The position numbers were made by a program, and so were the translations under genes. DNA of 64,000 bases from Xanthomonas hortorum (GTDB lineage: Bacteria; Pseudomonadota; Gammaproteobacteria; Xanthomonadales; Xanthomonadaceae): assembly GCF_024339125.1 (NCBI RefSeq), contig NZ_CP101417.1:2181001-2245000 (forward strand). Direction: 5' to 3'. The notes beneath the pieces were generated by a model that did no database searches, was not told the origin of the DNA, and saw nothing but the letters and a program-made list of their open reading frames with translations. How positions within the stretch are numbered: the stretch's first letter is position 1; every line of letters starts with the position of its first letter. This document shows positions 7,603 through 16,502 of the stretch, in pieces.

Positions 7603-8109
7603 TCAGGCCGCTTTACTGGTCTTGGATGCTTTTTGGTTGCCACCTTGCTCGGCAAGCAGGGTCAGCTTTTCATCGGTGGCTTTTTCTTCTTCCAGGGTTG
7701 CAAGCAACAACGTGATCGCATCGGAGTAACCGAGCTGCTTGGCGATGGCCGCGATGGTGCCGTACGAGGCGATTTCGTAATGCTCCACCTTCTGTGCGCC
7801 ACCGATCAGTGCCGCATCGCGCACCGGGCCGGCTTCGATCTCTTCGATCACTTCACGGCCTTCTTCGACCAGGCCTTCCATCGCTGCACACTTGATGCGC
7901 TTGAGCTTGATGCCGAGCAGTTCGACGATCTGGTCGATCCGCTCGATCTGGCCCTGGGTTTCTTCCAGATGCACCTTGAATGCCTCAACCAGCTTGGGCT
8001 CGGTCGCCGCACGTGCCAGGCGCGGCAGCGATTTGGTCAGCTGTTTTTCTGCGCTGTAGATGTCCGATAGTTCGTGGATGAAAAGCTCTTCAATTGTCTT
8101 GATCGCCAT
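7603..8109 (-). CDS. DUF892 ferritin-like protein (YciE/YciF family)
   Basis: A 168-residue four-helix ferritin-like protein. The start MAIKTIEELFIHELSDIYSAEKQL is typical of the YciE/YciF family, with putative metal-ligand Glu and His residues in ELSDIYSAEKQL, LEETQGQIERI and QKVEHYEIASYG. An AAGGAG ribosome site lies 7 bases before the ATG at 8109. The Lys/Ala-rich tail NQKASKTSKAA is probably disordered. Family members are induced by general stress and bind a di-metal centre; their catalytic role is not settled. Its position beside Mn catalase suggests shared induction by oxidative or stationary-phase stress. Confidence 0.9.
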   Translation of the reverse strand: MAIKTIEELFIHELSDIYSAEKQLTKSLPRLARAATEPKLVEAFKVHLEETQGQIERIDQIVELLGIKLKRIKCAAMEGLVEEGREVIEEIEAGPVRDAALIGGAQKVEHYEIASYGTIAAIAKQLGYSDAITLLLATLEEEKATDEKLTLLAEQGGNQKASKTSKAA

Positions 8110-8445
8110 GGGCGGCTCCTTCGAGTGGATAAGTGGGTCAACAGTGCGGTGCACCGTGTGCGTGTCATGCCTTCAACTGCCTGCGAGCCAGCGGCTCCGT
8201 CACGTCGGCATCGCATTGCACGGGCGTGACGCACACCAGTGCTGCAAGGTCGCGGTGACCAGATTTCAAGCTGTCTCGCATGGGTCGCTAAGCTAGTCAC
8301 CGGCGTGTTAGCGGGATCGGTGGATGCGGTGATCCCGATGCGATGACGGCCTGTGCCGTGGCCCGTGCAGAGAGGCTGCAAAAGAGCACCGTGCAGACAC
8401 CGCGATGCGCTACAACGGTGGTCCACAACTGCGCGAGACGTTGGC
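8110..8445. other. Divergent intergenic region
   Basis: This 336-base spacer lies between the DUF892 gene and the small gene at 8446. It must carry the promoter of the DUF892/catalase pair. I see no recognisable repeat, hairpin with T-tract or reading frame. Confidence 0.35.
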
Positions 8446-8640
8446 ATGACGCCATTGGATAAACCGCTACGCCGAGAACTGCACATCGGCGCGTCGACCT
8501 ACACCTTGATCATCGACCCGCAGGGCTTGAAGCTGGTCGAAAAGGGCAAGCGCAAGGGTGTGGTCTTGCGTTGGGATGAACTGGTCAGCGGCGATGCCGC
8601 ACTGGCCCGCGCATTGCAGGCCTCACTCAGCGACGCGTGA
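8446..8640 (+). CDS. Small conserved-looking hypothetical protein
   Basis: A 64-residue protein with no recognised domain. The sequence suggests a small beta fold: RELHIGASTYTLIIDPQGLKLVEKGKRKGVVLRWDELVSGD, followed by a short helix. The motif VVLRWDELVSGD-A-LA is reminiscent of tiny single-domain Xanthomonadaceae proteins of unknown role. It is transcribed away from the DUF892 gene and converges on the interrupted oxidase gene 22 bases later. The codon use matches real genes. Confidence 0.6.
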   Translation: MTPLDKPLRRELHIGASTYTLIIDPQGLKLVEKGKRKGVVLRWDELVSGDAALARALQASLSDA

Positions 8641-8662
8641 GTTCTGGCGCTCGCGCAACAGC

Positions 8663-9819
8663 TCACGCCGAGGGGAACAGACGCGCCAATTCGCGCACTG
8701 CCGCTGCAGAGGCTGCGTGATCCGGCGTGGCATCGGCATTGTTGAAATCATGCGCGCCTTGCGCTTGCACCAGCAGTCCATCGCGGCGTGGCACTACATT
8801 GAGATTGTGGCCACGCCAGACCAGCCCGTAGGTGACTTCCGGTTGCGGAATCAGGCGCGCGGTCTGCCCACGCACCGGGATGACGCTGTCGTCGCCAAGC
8901 AACGCACGCGCACCGTAGCCGGTGGCATTGACCAGGATCTTCTCGCGCAGATCGCCGAACTGGCGCGGGTGCTCGAAGCTGCGCGTGTACAGCTCGCCGC
9001 CGGCCTGCAGAAAGTCGTCCATCAACAATCGCGCATAGGCACTGAGGTTGAAGGTCAGCTGGCTATAGCGGCGCACGAACGGCACCGGGAACGGATGGCT
9101 GCCGGGAGCGACCGGCTGCGAGCGCGGGCCGAGGTCATGGATCAATTCGCGCTCCAGCGGCGGATAGTCCGGCTCGTGCGCTTCGGCCGATGGAATCGGT
9201 TGGTCGAACGGCACATCCGATAACGCGTAACCATCGCGCCATTCGATCGGCTCGCCCGGCAAGCCGAGCAAGGTCTGGTAGCGGCGAAACGACATGCGCG
9301 CCATCTCTTCCCAGCGTGTCTTGAAGTCGGCCGTGGCGTGCTCGCTGGTGCACACGCGCGAGTCCGGCGACCACACGCCTGTTGCATAGAACGAACGCAC
9401 ATCCGGCAGGTGCTCGCGTGCATAGATGCGCACGCGCAAGCCGGCGCGTTGTGCCACCAGCGCGGTGGTCAGCCCGATCGCGCCGCAGCCGATCACCGCC
9501 AGCTCGCGCGCATTGGCATCGGCCGCACGCACCAGCCGCAGCGCGTGTTCGGCCGCACCCCACGACAACGACCACCCGCTGCCGCCATGCCCGTAGTTGT
9601 GCACCACCGTCTTGCGACCGATGCGCTCGGCCTCGATGCGCGGCCCCTGCGCACGGAACGGCCGCGTGCAGCCGTTGATGGCAATGATGCGATCGACCGA
9701 GGCGTGGATCGGCGCCAGCGGCGGCGATGCGGCGAACTGGTTCGGCAGCGCGCCTGGCGCAGTAGCCGGCAGCGGCGAAGAAGGTGCTGCACTGGCAGGA
9801 CCGGTCGCGGCCCAGCTAG
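8663..9819 (-). pseudogene. FAD-dependent D-amino-acid-oxidase-like gene, C-terminal part, cut by IS
   Basis: This is the larger part of a flavin oxidase of the DAAO group, which oxidises D-amino acids to keto acids, ammonia and hydrogen peroxide. The FAD-binding motif is ELAVIGCGAIGLTTALVAQR, followed by the DAAO-type stretch YAREHLPDVRSFYATGVWSP; further on are the Arg-containing SFRRY and the C-terminal VVPRRDGLLVQAQG. The reading frame is open up to the CTAG at 9816-9819, where the IS5-family element begins. The signal-peptide part lies beyond the element (10979-11040). Joining the parts with one CTAG gives an uninterrupted 404-codon frame, so the insertion is the only visible lesion. Confidence 0.9.
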
Positions 9820-10978
9820 GGAACCTCTGAACAACGCACCACAGATACGCGACACTACCCGCCTCATGTTGAGGAGTGATCCATGCAACTGACGTTCGGT
9901 GACGCTGAGGGCCTGGGCAAGCGCAAGCAGACCCGGCGGGAGATCTTTCTGGCCGAGATGGAGCAGGTGGTTCCGTGGCAGCAACTGCTCGGTCTGATCG
10001 CGCCGCACTATCCGGTATCGGGCCGGCCAGGTCGGCAGCCGTACGCACTGGCGACGATGTTGCGGATTCATCTGCTGCAGCAGTGGTATGCGCTGAGCGA
10101 TCCGGCGATGGAAGAAGCACTGCACGAGATCCCGACCTTGCGGCGGTTTGCCCAGCTCGGTGGCTTGGACAACGTTCCGGACGAGACCACGATTCTCAAC
10201 TTTCGGCGCCTGCTGGAGACCCATGGCCTTGCCGCGCGGATGCTGGAAGCGGTCAACGCGCATCTGGCGCGCAAGGGCCAGAGCCTGCGGTCGGGCACGA
10301 TCGTCGATGCGACGCTGATCGCGGCGCCCAGTTCGACCAAGAATGCCGACAACGCGCGCGACCCTGAGATGCATCAGACCAAGAAGGGCAATCAGTGGTA
10401 TTTCGGGATGAAGGCGCACATCGGCGTGGATGAATTTTCCGGGTTGGTGCACCACGTCCATTGCACAGCCGCCAACGTCGCCGATGTCACGGTGATGCAC
10501 ACGTTGCTGCATGGCAAAGAAGACAGCGTGTTCGGCGATAGCGGCTACACCGGTGCGGACAAACGCGAAGAACTGCAGGCCTGCAAGGCTGCATTCTTCA
10601 TCGCCGCCAGGCCCTCGACGATGCAAGCCCTCGGCAACAAACGCGAGCGTGCTCGGGAAAGACGTTGGGAACACTTCAAGGCCAGCGTGCGCGCGAAGGT
10701 GGAGCATCCATTCCGGGTGATCAAGCGCCAGTTCGGCTACACCAAGGTCCGCTATCGCGGCCTGGCCAAGAACACCGCGCAGGTGCTGACCTTGTTTGCG
10801 CTATCGAACCTGTGGATGAAGCGAAAGCAGTTACTGCCGACGATGGGGAACGTGCGCCTGTAACCCGGGCAACACCCTGCAAACGCGCCGGAAACGGCAA
10901 AAAAATCGAGGATCTGAGCGCCGTCAGCCTGGTCGATGTGGTTAGGCTCATCCTCCGATGCCGTTGATCAGACCATCC
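9820..10978 (+). mobile_element. IS5-family insertion sequence, 1159 bp, with CTAG target duplications
   Basis: The element carries one transposase gene. The imperfect terminal inverted repeats are ggaacctctgaacaa at the left and, read on the other strand, ggatggtctgatcaa at the right (11 of 15 matches). It is bounded on both sides by CTAG (9816-9819 and 10979-10982), the 4-bp duplication expected for the CTAG-targeting members of this family. The host is the oxidase gene, opposite in orientation to the transposase. Intact ends, an intact transposase and identical duplications point to a fairly recent insertion. Confidence 0.93.
9883..10863 (+). CDS. IS5-family DDE transposase
   Basis: A complete 326-residue transposase. 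The N-terminal domain (about 1-110) has MQLTFGDAEGLGKRKQTRR and a helical DNA-binding part with YALATMLRIHLLQQWYAL. The catalytic DDE set is seen as D in TIVDATLIAAPSS, D in VFGDSGYTGADKR and E in KVEHPFRVIKRQFG, the YREK-like region of IS5 elements. No frameshift is present, so the enzyme is probably active. The ATG is preceded by tgaggagtgatcc. It acts in cis on the inverted repeats at 9820 and 10978. Confidence 0.95.
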   Translation: MQLTFGDAEGLGKRKQTRREIFLAEMEQVVPWQQLLGLIAPHYPVSGRPGRQPYALATMLRIHLLQQWYALSDPAMEEALHEIPTLRRFAQLGGLDNVPDETTILNFRRLLETHGLAARMLEAVNAHLARKGQSLRSGTIVDATLIAAPSSTKNADNARDPEMHQTKKGNQWYFGMKAHIGVDEFSGLVHHVHCTAANVADVTVMHTLLHGKEDSVFGDSGYTGADKREELQACKAAFFIAARPSTMQALGNKRERARERRWEHFKASVRAKVEHPFRVIKRQFGYTKVRYRGLAKNTAQVLTLFALSNLWMKRKQLLPTMGNVRL

Positions 10979-11040
10979 CTAGTGGTGGAAGCGGCCGCAA
11001 GCGCAAGGCCGGCGCTCTGCAAAAAATGACGACGGTGCAT
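10979..11040 (-). pseudogene. N-terminal (Tat-type leader) fragment of the interrupted oxidase
   Basis: The ATG at 11040, with GGGAG 4-5 bases upstream, begins MHRRHFLQSAGLALAAASTT, a twin-arginine-like leader: paired Arg, Phe-Leu, then an Ala-rich hydrophobic core. After the CTAG at 10979-10982 the frame enters the IS and stops within about ten codons. It is the 5' end of the oxidase gene whose remainder is at 8663-9819. The leader suggests the intact enzyme was exported folded with FAD. RR-HF is a variant of the strict SRRxFLK consensus, so export is inference. Confidence 0.88.
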
Positions 11041-11358
11041 GCGACTCCCAAGTGTGTGGTGGATGGCAAGGCGATAGAGGGCAACGCGGCTTGCGCATGG
11101 AAGCAACATGCCCGGCGCGGCATCTGCACACGCCAGGCCTCTTTCATGCACGGCAGCCGGCATCTTCAAGACACAGGGCGCAACGCCGCAGACGCCGAGC
11201 ATACCGCGCACCTGCACGCCTGCCACTTCCGGGCAGGCCGGGTTTCGTACCGCGATCCAGGCAATTGAGTCGCCGCTGGCGGCCATTCGTCGCTTCGGGC
11301 TTTCGGCTACGCGCTCGCCGGCTATGCTCGCCACGTCCCAACCCAACGAGTCGCCACC
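11041..11358. other. Divergent intergenic region
   Basis: This 318-base stretch lies between the broken oxidase gene and the LytS-type kinase gene. It holds the promoters of both. I see no repeat, hairpin with T-tract or plausible small gene. Confidence 0.35.
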
Positions 11359-12654
11359 GTGTCTGCCAGCGTCTTTCTGATCGTGCGTATCGTGTTCGCC
11401 TGGGCTGCCGCGTTGGTGGTGGCCGGGATCATGTGGGCGCAGCTGTTCGGTTCCACCGGCGCATTCTTCGGGCTGATCTGCGTGGTGCTGCTGACGCTGG
11501 CCTTGATGAGTGCGGTCACGCATGTGCGGCGGGTGCGCCTGATCGCCGGTCGTCTGGATCACGACACCTTGTCCACCCGCCAGCGGCGCCAGATCGAAGT
11601 GCCACTGGACGTGCAGGCCAGCTTCGCCGTCGTCGAAGAAGCGGTGCGCGCACTGCCGCGCGTGCAGGACATCGAATGCGCACCGGGCAGCCTGCTGATC
11701 CGCGCCAAGGTGCGCCGTATCGATCCCTATGAAGGACGTCAGCCCTCGCGCTGGAATCTGTTCGCGCGCTTTGCGATCAAGCGCAATCAGGTGCTGGTGA
11801 CGATCACGCCGGGGCAAGGCACCAGCAGCGTCACCGTGTTGTGCGAGCCCGATGCCGGCGCCTGGGTCGATTTGTTCGCAGTGGACGAGGGCAGCAATTT
11901 CGAGAACGCCGAGGCGATCAATCGTGCGGTGGTACGCCGGGTTGGCGAGCAGCGTCGCGACGAGCAGGCCGCGGCCGAGCAATCGGTGATGGAGAAGGAA
12001 CTGGCCGTGGCACGGCTGAATCTGCTGCATGCGCAGGTCGAGCCGCACTTTCTCTACAACACGCTGGCCAGCGCGCAGGTGCTGGCGCGTACCGACCCGC
12101 CGCGCGCCGAGATCATGATCGGGCATCTGATCCAGTACCTGCGCAGCTCGTTGCCCAGTGCCGACGGTGCCATCTCCAGCCTGGGCGAAGAACTCGAACG
12201 TACCCAAGCCTATCTGGAAATCCTGCGCATCCGCATGGGCACGCGGCTGGCCTTGCAGGTGGAAGTGCCGTACGAGCTACGCGCGCTGCAGCTGCCTTCG
12301 ATGATGCTGCAGACGCTGGTGGAAAACGCGATCAAGCACGGCCTGGAACCCAAGCCCGGCGGCGGCACGGTGTGGATCCTGGCGCGTCGCATCGACGACC
12401 ATGCCACGCTCACCGTGGCCGACGATGGCCAGGGCTTCAACACCCACAGTCAGGGCACCGGCATCGGTTTGAAGAACCTGCGCGAGCGGCTGCAGCTGAT
12501 CTACGCCGGCAAGGCCAGCTTCGCCATCGTGTCCAACTTCCCCAGCGGGGTGGCCGCCACGATCAGCTTGCCGCTGCCCGCGCACATCGCAGCGGTGAGC
12601 ATGCCGCCGCCGTTGCCCAACGCGCAAACACACGCCACGCAGGTGCAGGCATGA
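11359..12654 (+). CDS. LytS/AlgZ-type sensor histidine kinase
   Basis: A 431-residue membrane kinase with a GTG start. Two hydrophobic helices near residues 8-25 and 33-51 anchor a cytosolic region. Then come a helical linker, the His_kinase domain with phosphoacceptor His in VEPHFLYNTLASAQVL, and a HATPase domain with LVENAIKHGL (N box), ADDGQGF (G1) and GTGIGLKNLRERL (G2). This is the single-PHFLYN type of kinase that pairs with LytTR regulators. Its stop overlaps the ATG of the regulator (ATGA), so the two are translated together. The signal sensed cannot be told; the short N-terminus has no obvious periplasmic domain. Confidence 0.9.
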   Translation: MSASVFLIVRIVFAWAAALVVAGIMWAQLFGSTGAFFGLICVVLLTLALMSAVTHVRRVRLIAGRLDHDTLSTRQRRQIEVPLDVQASFAVVEEAVRALPRVQDIECAPGSLLIRAKVRRIDPYEGRQPSRWNLFARFAIKRNQVLVTITPGQGTSSVTVLCEPDAGAWVDLFAVDEGSNFENAEAINRAVVRRVGEQRRDEQAAAEQSVMEKELAVARLNLLHAQVEPHFLYNTLASAQVLARTDPPRAEIMIGHLIQYLRSSLPSADGAISSLGEELERTQAYLEILRIRMGTRLALQVEVPYELRALQLPSMMLQTLVENAIKHGLEPKPGGGTVWILARRIDDHATLTVADDGQGFNTHSQGTGIGLKNLRERLQLIYAGKASFAIVSNFPSGVAATISLPLPAHIAAVSMPPPLPNAQTHATQVQA

Positions 12655-13427
12655 GTGCGTTACGTGCGGTGATCGCCGAAGACGAAGCGTTGCTGCGGCA
12701 GTCCTTGCTCGCGCTGCTGGCGCAGGTGTGCCCGCAACTGCAGATCGTGGGCGAATGCGAGGACGGCGCCAGCGCGCTGGAAACCATCGCCGCGCAACAA
12801 CCCGATGTGGTGTTTCTGGATATCCGCATGCCTGGGCTCACCGGCATCGAAGTGGCACGTGCGATGCGCGAGAGCAGCCCGCACACTCAGGTGGTCTTCG
12901 TCACCGCCTATGATCAGTACGCCATCGATGCGTTTGAACACGGCGCGGTGGATTACCTGCTCAAGCCGATCGCCCGCGAGCGCCTGCAGGCCACCTGGCA
13001 GCGCGTGCAACAGCGCGCCGCCGCCGGCCAGCCGGATGGCAGCGTGCTGGAGGCCCTATTGCAGCGCCTGTCCGCACGCCCGGCTGCGCCCAGCGCGCAA
13101 CCGCCGCTGGCCTGGCTCACCGCCAGCAGCGGCCGCGAGACACGTCTGATCGCGCTGGACGAGGTGGCATATTTCCAGGCCGATCAGAAGTACACCACGG
13201 TGATGACGGCCGCCGGCGAAGCGATCCTGCGCACACCGCTGCGCGAGTTGCTCGACGTGCTGGACCCGCAGGTGTTCAAGCAGATCCACCGCTCCACCAT
13301 CGTCAACATGAAGGCAGTCGCCTCGGTGGTACGCGACGACACCGGCAAGGGGCGGCTGGCCCTGCGCGGGCGCAGCGAAACGCTCACCGTCAGCCAGCCA
13401 TTCATGACCCTGTTCCGCGGCATGTAA
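12651..13427 (+). CDS. LytTR-family response regulator
   Basis: A 258-residue regulator. The receiver domain (1-120) has E10-D11-E12, phosphoacceptor D57 in VVFLDIRMPG, Thr in VFVTAYDQYA and Lys in DYLLKPI. An Ala/Pro-rich linker follows, then a LytTR DNA-binding domain from about 155 (RLIALDEVAYFQADQKYTTV ... FKQIHRSTIVNM). LytTR proteins bind direct repeats of about 9-10 bp upstream of targets. It forms an operon with the overlapping kinase. AlgR is the best-known relative, but the targets here are unknown. Confidence 0.92.
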   Translation: MSALRAVIAEDEALLRQSLLALLAQVCPQLQIVGECEDGASALETIAAQQPDVVFLDIRMPGLTGIEVARAMRESSPHTQVVFVTAYDQYAIDAFEHGAVDYLLKPIARERLQATWQRVQQRAAAGQPDGSVLEALLQRLSARPAAPSAQPPLAWLTASSGRETRLIALDEVAYFQADQKYTTVMTAAGEAILRTPLRELLDVLDPQVFKQIHRSTIVNMKAVASVVRDDTGKGRLALRGRSETLTVSQPFMTLFRGM

Positions 13428-13530
13428 CAGCGGCTGGCAACACGTGGCGAGCGCCCGCCCGACGGTGAGCGCAGCAGTTTTTTTGGCCGCTCCAGTTCCC
13501 CCCATCGCATCGACTGAAAGGATTGCCGAC

Positions 13531-13902
13531 ATGCGCCTGATCGCCTCACTGGTTTACTGCCTGCTCGCTCTGGCCGGTTGCCACGACCGCAATGGCACCA
13601 CCTCCATTACCCGCGCCACCAGCAATGGCCAGGACGTGATCTTCAGCAAGACCCTGGCGACCGCCACCGAAACCAACGTGCATTGCCTTGCCAGCAGCAG
13701 CGGGCACTGCCACTACCTGGTCTATGAAGAACACTGCGCTGCGCGCACGGCTGGTGATGCATCAGCCACCCCGGCCTGCGCACGTACCACCCTGGACAGC
13801 TTTGCGTTGGCCCCAGGGCAGGTGCGCGCACTGCGTGGCGTCCCGCGTGAGGCGCATACCTGCGTGGATGCCAAGGCACCCAGCGCCGATTGCCACGGCT
13901 AG
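13531..13902 (+). CDS. Small lipoprotein of unknown function
   Basis: A 123-residue protein with a type II signal peptide: MRLIASLVYCLLALAGC, the lipobox LAGC placing the acylated Cys at residue 17. The mature part has six further cysteines (NVHCLASSSGHCHYLVYEEHC, PACARTT, HTCVDAK, DCHG), suggesting disulfides in the periplasm. No known domain is recognised. AAAGGA lies 9 bases before the ATG. It follows the LytTR regulator by about 100 bases and may be co-transcribed. Confidence 0.65.
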   Translation: MRLIASLVYCLLALAGCHDRNGTTSITRATSNGQDVIFSKTLATATETNVHCLASSSGHCHYLVYEEHCAARTAGDASATPACARTTLDSFALAPGQVRALRGVPREAHTCVDAKAPSADCHG

Positions 13903-14008
13903 GCGGTTGTCGGACACAAGCCTGAATACGCACTGACGATAAGCGGCCGCTTCTGCGATCATTACAGGCTTGTTGCCGGTTCACGGCGTCCTCACAGCCA
14001 GGCTCTTC

Positions 14009-15604
14009 ATGTCCGAACAATCGCTACGCCGCGACGTTGGCCCCTTCGCCCTCATGCTTACCGGCCTGGGCTCGATCATCGGCTCCGGCTGGTTGTTCGG
14101 CGCCTGGCGCGCCGCCGGCCTGGCCGGCCCCGGCGCGATCTGGGCCTGGATCCTGGGCGCGGCGATCATCACCACCATCGCACTCTCCTACGCCGAACTG
14201 GGCGCCATGTTCCCCGAGTCCGGCGGCATGGTGCGTTACAGCCATTACTCGCACGGCTCGCTGGTGGGCTTCATCGCCGGCTGGGCCAACTGGATCGCGA
14301 TCGTCTCGGTGATTCCGGTCGAGGCTGAGGCCTCGGTGCAATACATGGCCTCCTGGCCCTGGGCCTGGGCGCAAGGCTTGTACGTGCAGGCGCCCGGTGG
14401 AGCAGGGGAGTTGTCGGTGCCCGGCCTGCTGATCTCGGCGGTGCTGGTGCTGGTGTATTTCTTCCTGAATTTCTGGAGCGTCAAGCTGTTCGCGCGCTCC
14501 AACACCTTGATCACCGTGTTCAAGCTGGTGGTGCCGGCAGCGACCGGCGTGGCCTTGATCGCCAGTGGCTTCCATAGCGAAAATTTCAGCGTCGGCATCC
14601 ACGGCGACGAACACGTGATCGATCTGGCCGCAGTGCTCACCGCAGTGGCCACCGCCGGCATCGTCTTCAGCTTCAACGGCTTCCAGAGCCCGGTGAACCT
14701 GGCCGGCGAGGCGCGCAACCCGGGCCGCAGCATTCCGTTTGCGGTGCTGGGCTCGATCGCGCTGGCCACGGTGGTCTACGTGATCCTGCAGGTGGCCTAC
14801 ATCGGCGCGGTACCGCCGGAGTTGCTGGCCAAGGCCGGCTGGCACGGCATCGACTTCCGCTCGCCGTTCGCCGAGCTGGCCATCATCGTCAACCTGCATT
14901 GGCTGGCGATGCTGCTCTACATCGATGCCTTCGTGAGCCCCAGCGGCACCGGTATCACCTACACCGCCACCACCGCGCGCATGGTCTACGGCATGGAAAA
15001 GAACGGCACCATGCCGTCGGTGCTGGGCAAGCTGCACCCGGTCTGGGGCGTGCCGCGCATGGCGATGTTTTTCAACCTGGCGGTGTCGTTCGTGTTCCTG
15101 TTCTTCTTCCGCGGTTGGGGCACGCTGGCGGCGGTGATCTCGGTGGCGACCATCATTTCCTACCTCACCGGCCCGATCAGCGCGATGGCGTTGCGCCGTC
15201 ATGCGCCCGAGCTGCATCGCCCGCTGCGTATCGCTGCATTGCCGGTGCTGGCCGGTGTGGCGTTCGTGATGGCCACCGAGCTGCTGTACTGGGCGCGTTG
15301 GCCGCTGACCGGCGAGATCATCCTGCTGATGGTCGTCGCCCTGCCGGTGTACTGCTACTACCAGGCCAAGCAGGGCTGGCCGGATCTGGGCCGCAACCTC
15401 AAGGGCGCCGCCTGGATGATCTGCTACCTGCCGATGATCGCGCTGCTGTCCTGGGCCGGCAGCAGCGACTTCGGCGGCCACGGCTATCTGAGCTACGGCA
15501 CCGATCTGGCAGTGGTGGCGGCAGTCGGCGTGGTGTTCTACATCTGGGGCGTGCGCAGCGGTTGGCGCACGCCGTCGGTGGAACGGGCGGTTGCGGAAGC
15601 GTAA
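14009..15604 (+). CDS. APC-superfamily amino acid permease
   Basis: A 531-residue inner-membrane transporter with about 12-14 hydrophobic helices. The first helix carries the substrate-binding signature GSIIGSGWLFGAWRAA, typical of APC permeases; the second contains ELGAMFPESGGMVRY. The conserved region around FNGFQSPVNLAGEARNPGR (helix 6 to loop) is also typical. The substrate is probably an amino acid but cannot be named. The ATG at 14009 is chosen because the signature sits at its usual distance; a nearby upstream in-frame ATG lacks support. It is followed by a short hairpin and a strong terminator. Confidence 0.9.
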   Translation: MSEQSLRRDVGPFALMLTGLGSIIGSGWLFGAWRAAGLAGPGAIWAWILGAAIITTIALSYAELGAMFPESGGMVRYSHYSHGSLVGFIAGWANWIAIVSVIPVEAEASVQYMASWPWAWAQGLYVQAPGGAGELSVPGLLISAVLVLVYFFLNFWSVKLFARSNTLITVFKLVVPAATGVALIASGFHSENFSVGIHGDEHVIDLAAVLTAVATAGIVFSFNGFQSPVNLAGEARNPGRSIPFAVLGSIALATVVYVILQVAYIGAVPPELLAKAGWHGIDFRSPFAELAIIVNLHWLAMLLYIDAFVSPSGTGITYTATTARMVYGMEKNGTMPSVLGKLHPVWGVPRMAMFFNLAVSFVFLFFFRGWGTLAAVISVATIISYLTGPISAMALRRHAPELHRPLRIAALPVLAGVAFVMATELLYWARWPLTGEIILLMVVALPVYCYYQAKQGWPDLGRNLKGAAWMICYLPMIALLSWAGSSDFGGHGYLSYGTDLAVVAAVGVVFYIWGVRSGWRTPSVERAVAEA

Positions 15605-15618
15605 GAACGGCATCAAAC

Positions 15619-15649
15619 GGCTGCGCTCACCCTCGGTAGGCGCAGCCGT
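15619..15649 (+). terminator. Hairpin after the permease gene
   Basis: cggctgcgc and gcgcagccg pair across a 13-base loop 15 bases after the permease stop; ttgctt follows. It is a plausible but weak terminator. Confidence 0.4.
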
Positions 15650-15782
15650 TGCTTGCTAAGGCATGCATCGTGGTGCGCTGCAGTTGTTTCGCGACGTTTG
15701 CACTGGGTTGGCAACCGTTTGCTATGTGGTGTTGGTCGCTGCAGATGTTGACCAGCATTTGAAGCAGGCGTCATCTAAATAG

Positions 15783-15820
15783 AAACGGCCGGTGCAGCTG
15801 CACCGGCCGTTTTTGTTTTG
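15783..15820. terminator. Strong bidirectional terminator
   Basis: A 14-bp stem, aaacggccggtgca with tgcaccggccgttt, and a 2-base centre is followed by ttgttttg on the plus strand and by TTTCTATTT on the minus strand. It separates the permease gene from the converging gene at 15903. Confidence 0.85.
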
Positions 15821-15902
15821 CTTCATGGCGCACGCCATTGTCGCGCGGTGACTCAATGGCTGGAAAAACTGCTTACGACACGCGGGTCGTTTCTGCAGGT
15901 TT

Positions 15903-16502
15903 CTACGCGTTGGCCACCAGGCGCGGCGCGCCATCGAATCGGTCCAGATCGCGCAGCAATTCGGTGTAGCGGCGCAGCCGGCCCATCTCGCGCATGTTGA
16001 CGATGTCCTCGTGGCGCAGCTCGCGCCTGGAGGTCACTTCCTGCTTGTAGCGCAGCACTTCCGGGTAGCTGCGGGTCATGTCCAGCGCATCGGCGACGCA
16101 TTCGACCGAATCGGCGTCCGGTGTCAGCCGTGCGCGGCTGTTGAAGGCGCGCAGCCAGCGTTCGAAACCTGCGCTGTGATCGAACAGATCGGCGATGTAC
16201 CACATGACGAACAGGATCGACGCCCACGAAGTGAAGATGATCACCACGCGGCTGAAGGTCAGGTGGTAGTCGTTCTGCCACAACTGGTGCGTGATCACCC
16301 CCAGCAGCACCAGCGAAATGGCCTGCCAGCCGATGATCGAGGCGATTACCCACTGTTTCTTTGCGACGGTGAGCAGGGCGAGCTCCTCGTCGAGCTGCTG
16401 GTCGGTCTTTTCGCGCCACTTGGCGACCTGCTCGTCGAAGGAGAGGCGATGGAGTGCGTTGTCCTGCAATAGCAGGCCTAAACCCTGGAACAAAGCGATC
16501 AT
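15903..16502 (-). CDS. Membrane protein of unknown function
   Basis: A 199-residue protein with two hydrophobic segments (IIGWQAISLVLLGVITHQLW and VVIIFTSWASILFVMWYIADLF, about residues 56-110) and charged helical ends. The cytosolic tail has SREL/RREL and RRYTELLRDLDRF and looks helical. I do not recognise a family. The ATG at 16502 has GGGAG 7 bases upstream. It is divergent from the DUF2236 gene and converges on the permease gene. Confidence 0.65.
   Translation of the reverse strand: MIALFQGLGLLLQDNALHRLSFDEQVAKWREKTDQQLDEELALLTVAKKQWVIASIIGWQAISLVLLGVITHQLWQNDYHLTFSRVVIIFTSWASILFVMWYIADLFDHSAGFERWLRAFNSRARLTPDADSVECVADALDMTRSYPEVLRYKQEVTSRRELRHEDIVNMREMGRLRRYTELLRDLDRFDGAPRLVANA

Noticed and set aside
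8663-10120. Intact 485-codon oxidase beginning inside the IS
   Set aside because: The apparent N-terminal 100 residues are antisense to the transposase; the real leader lies beyond the IS.
10948-12207. 419-codon minus-strand frame ending in the Tat-like leader
   Set aside because: Only the last 30 codons, from 11040, belong to the oxidase gene; the rest is antisense to the histidine kinase gene.
14024-15616. 530-codon frame antisense to the permease gene
   Set aside because: Very His/Gln/Arg-rich with no family; shadow of a GC-rich membrane protein gene.
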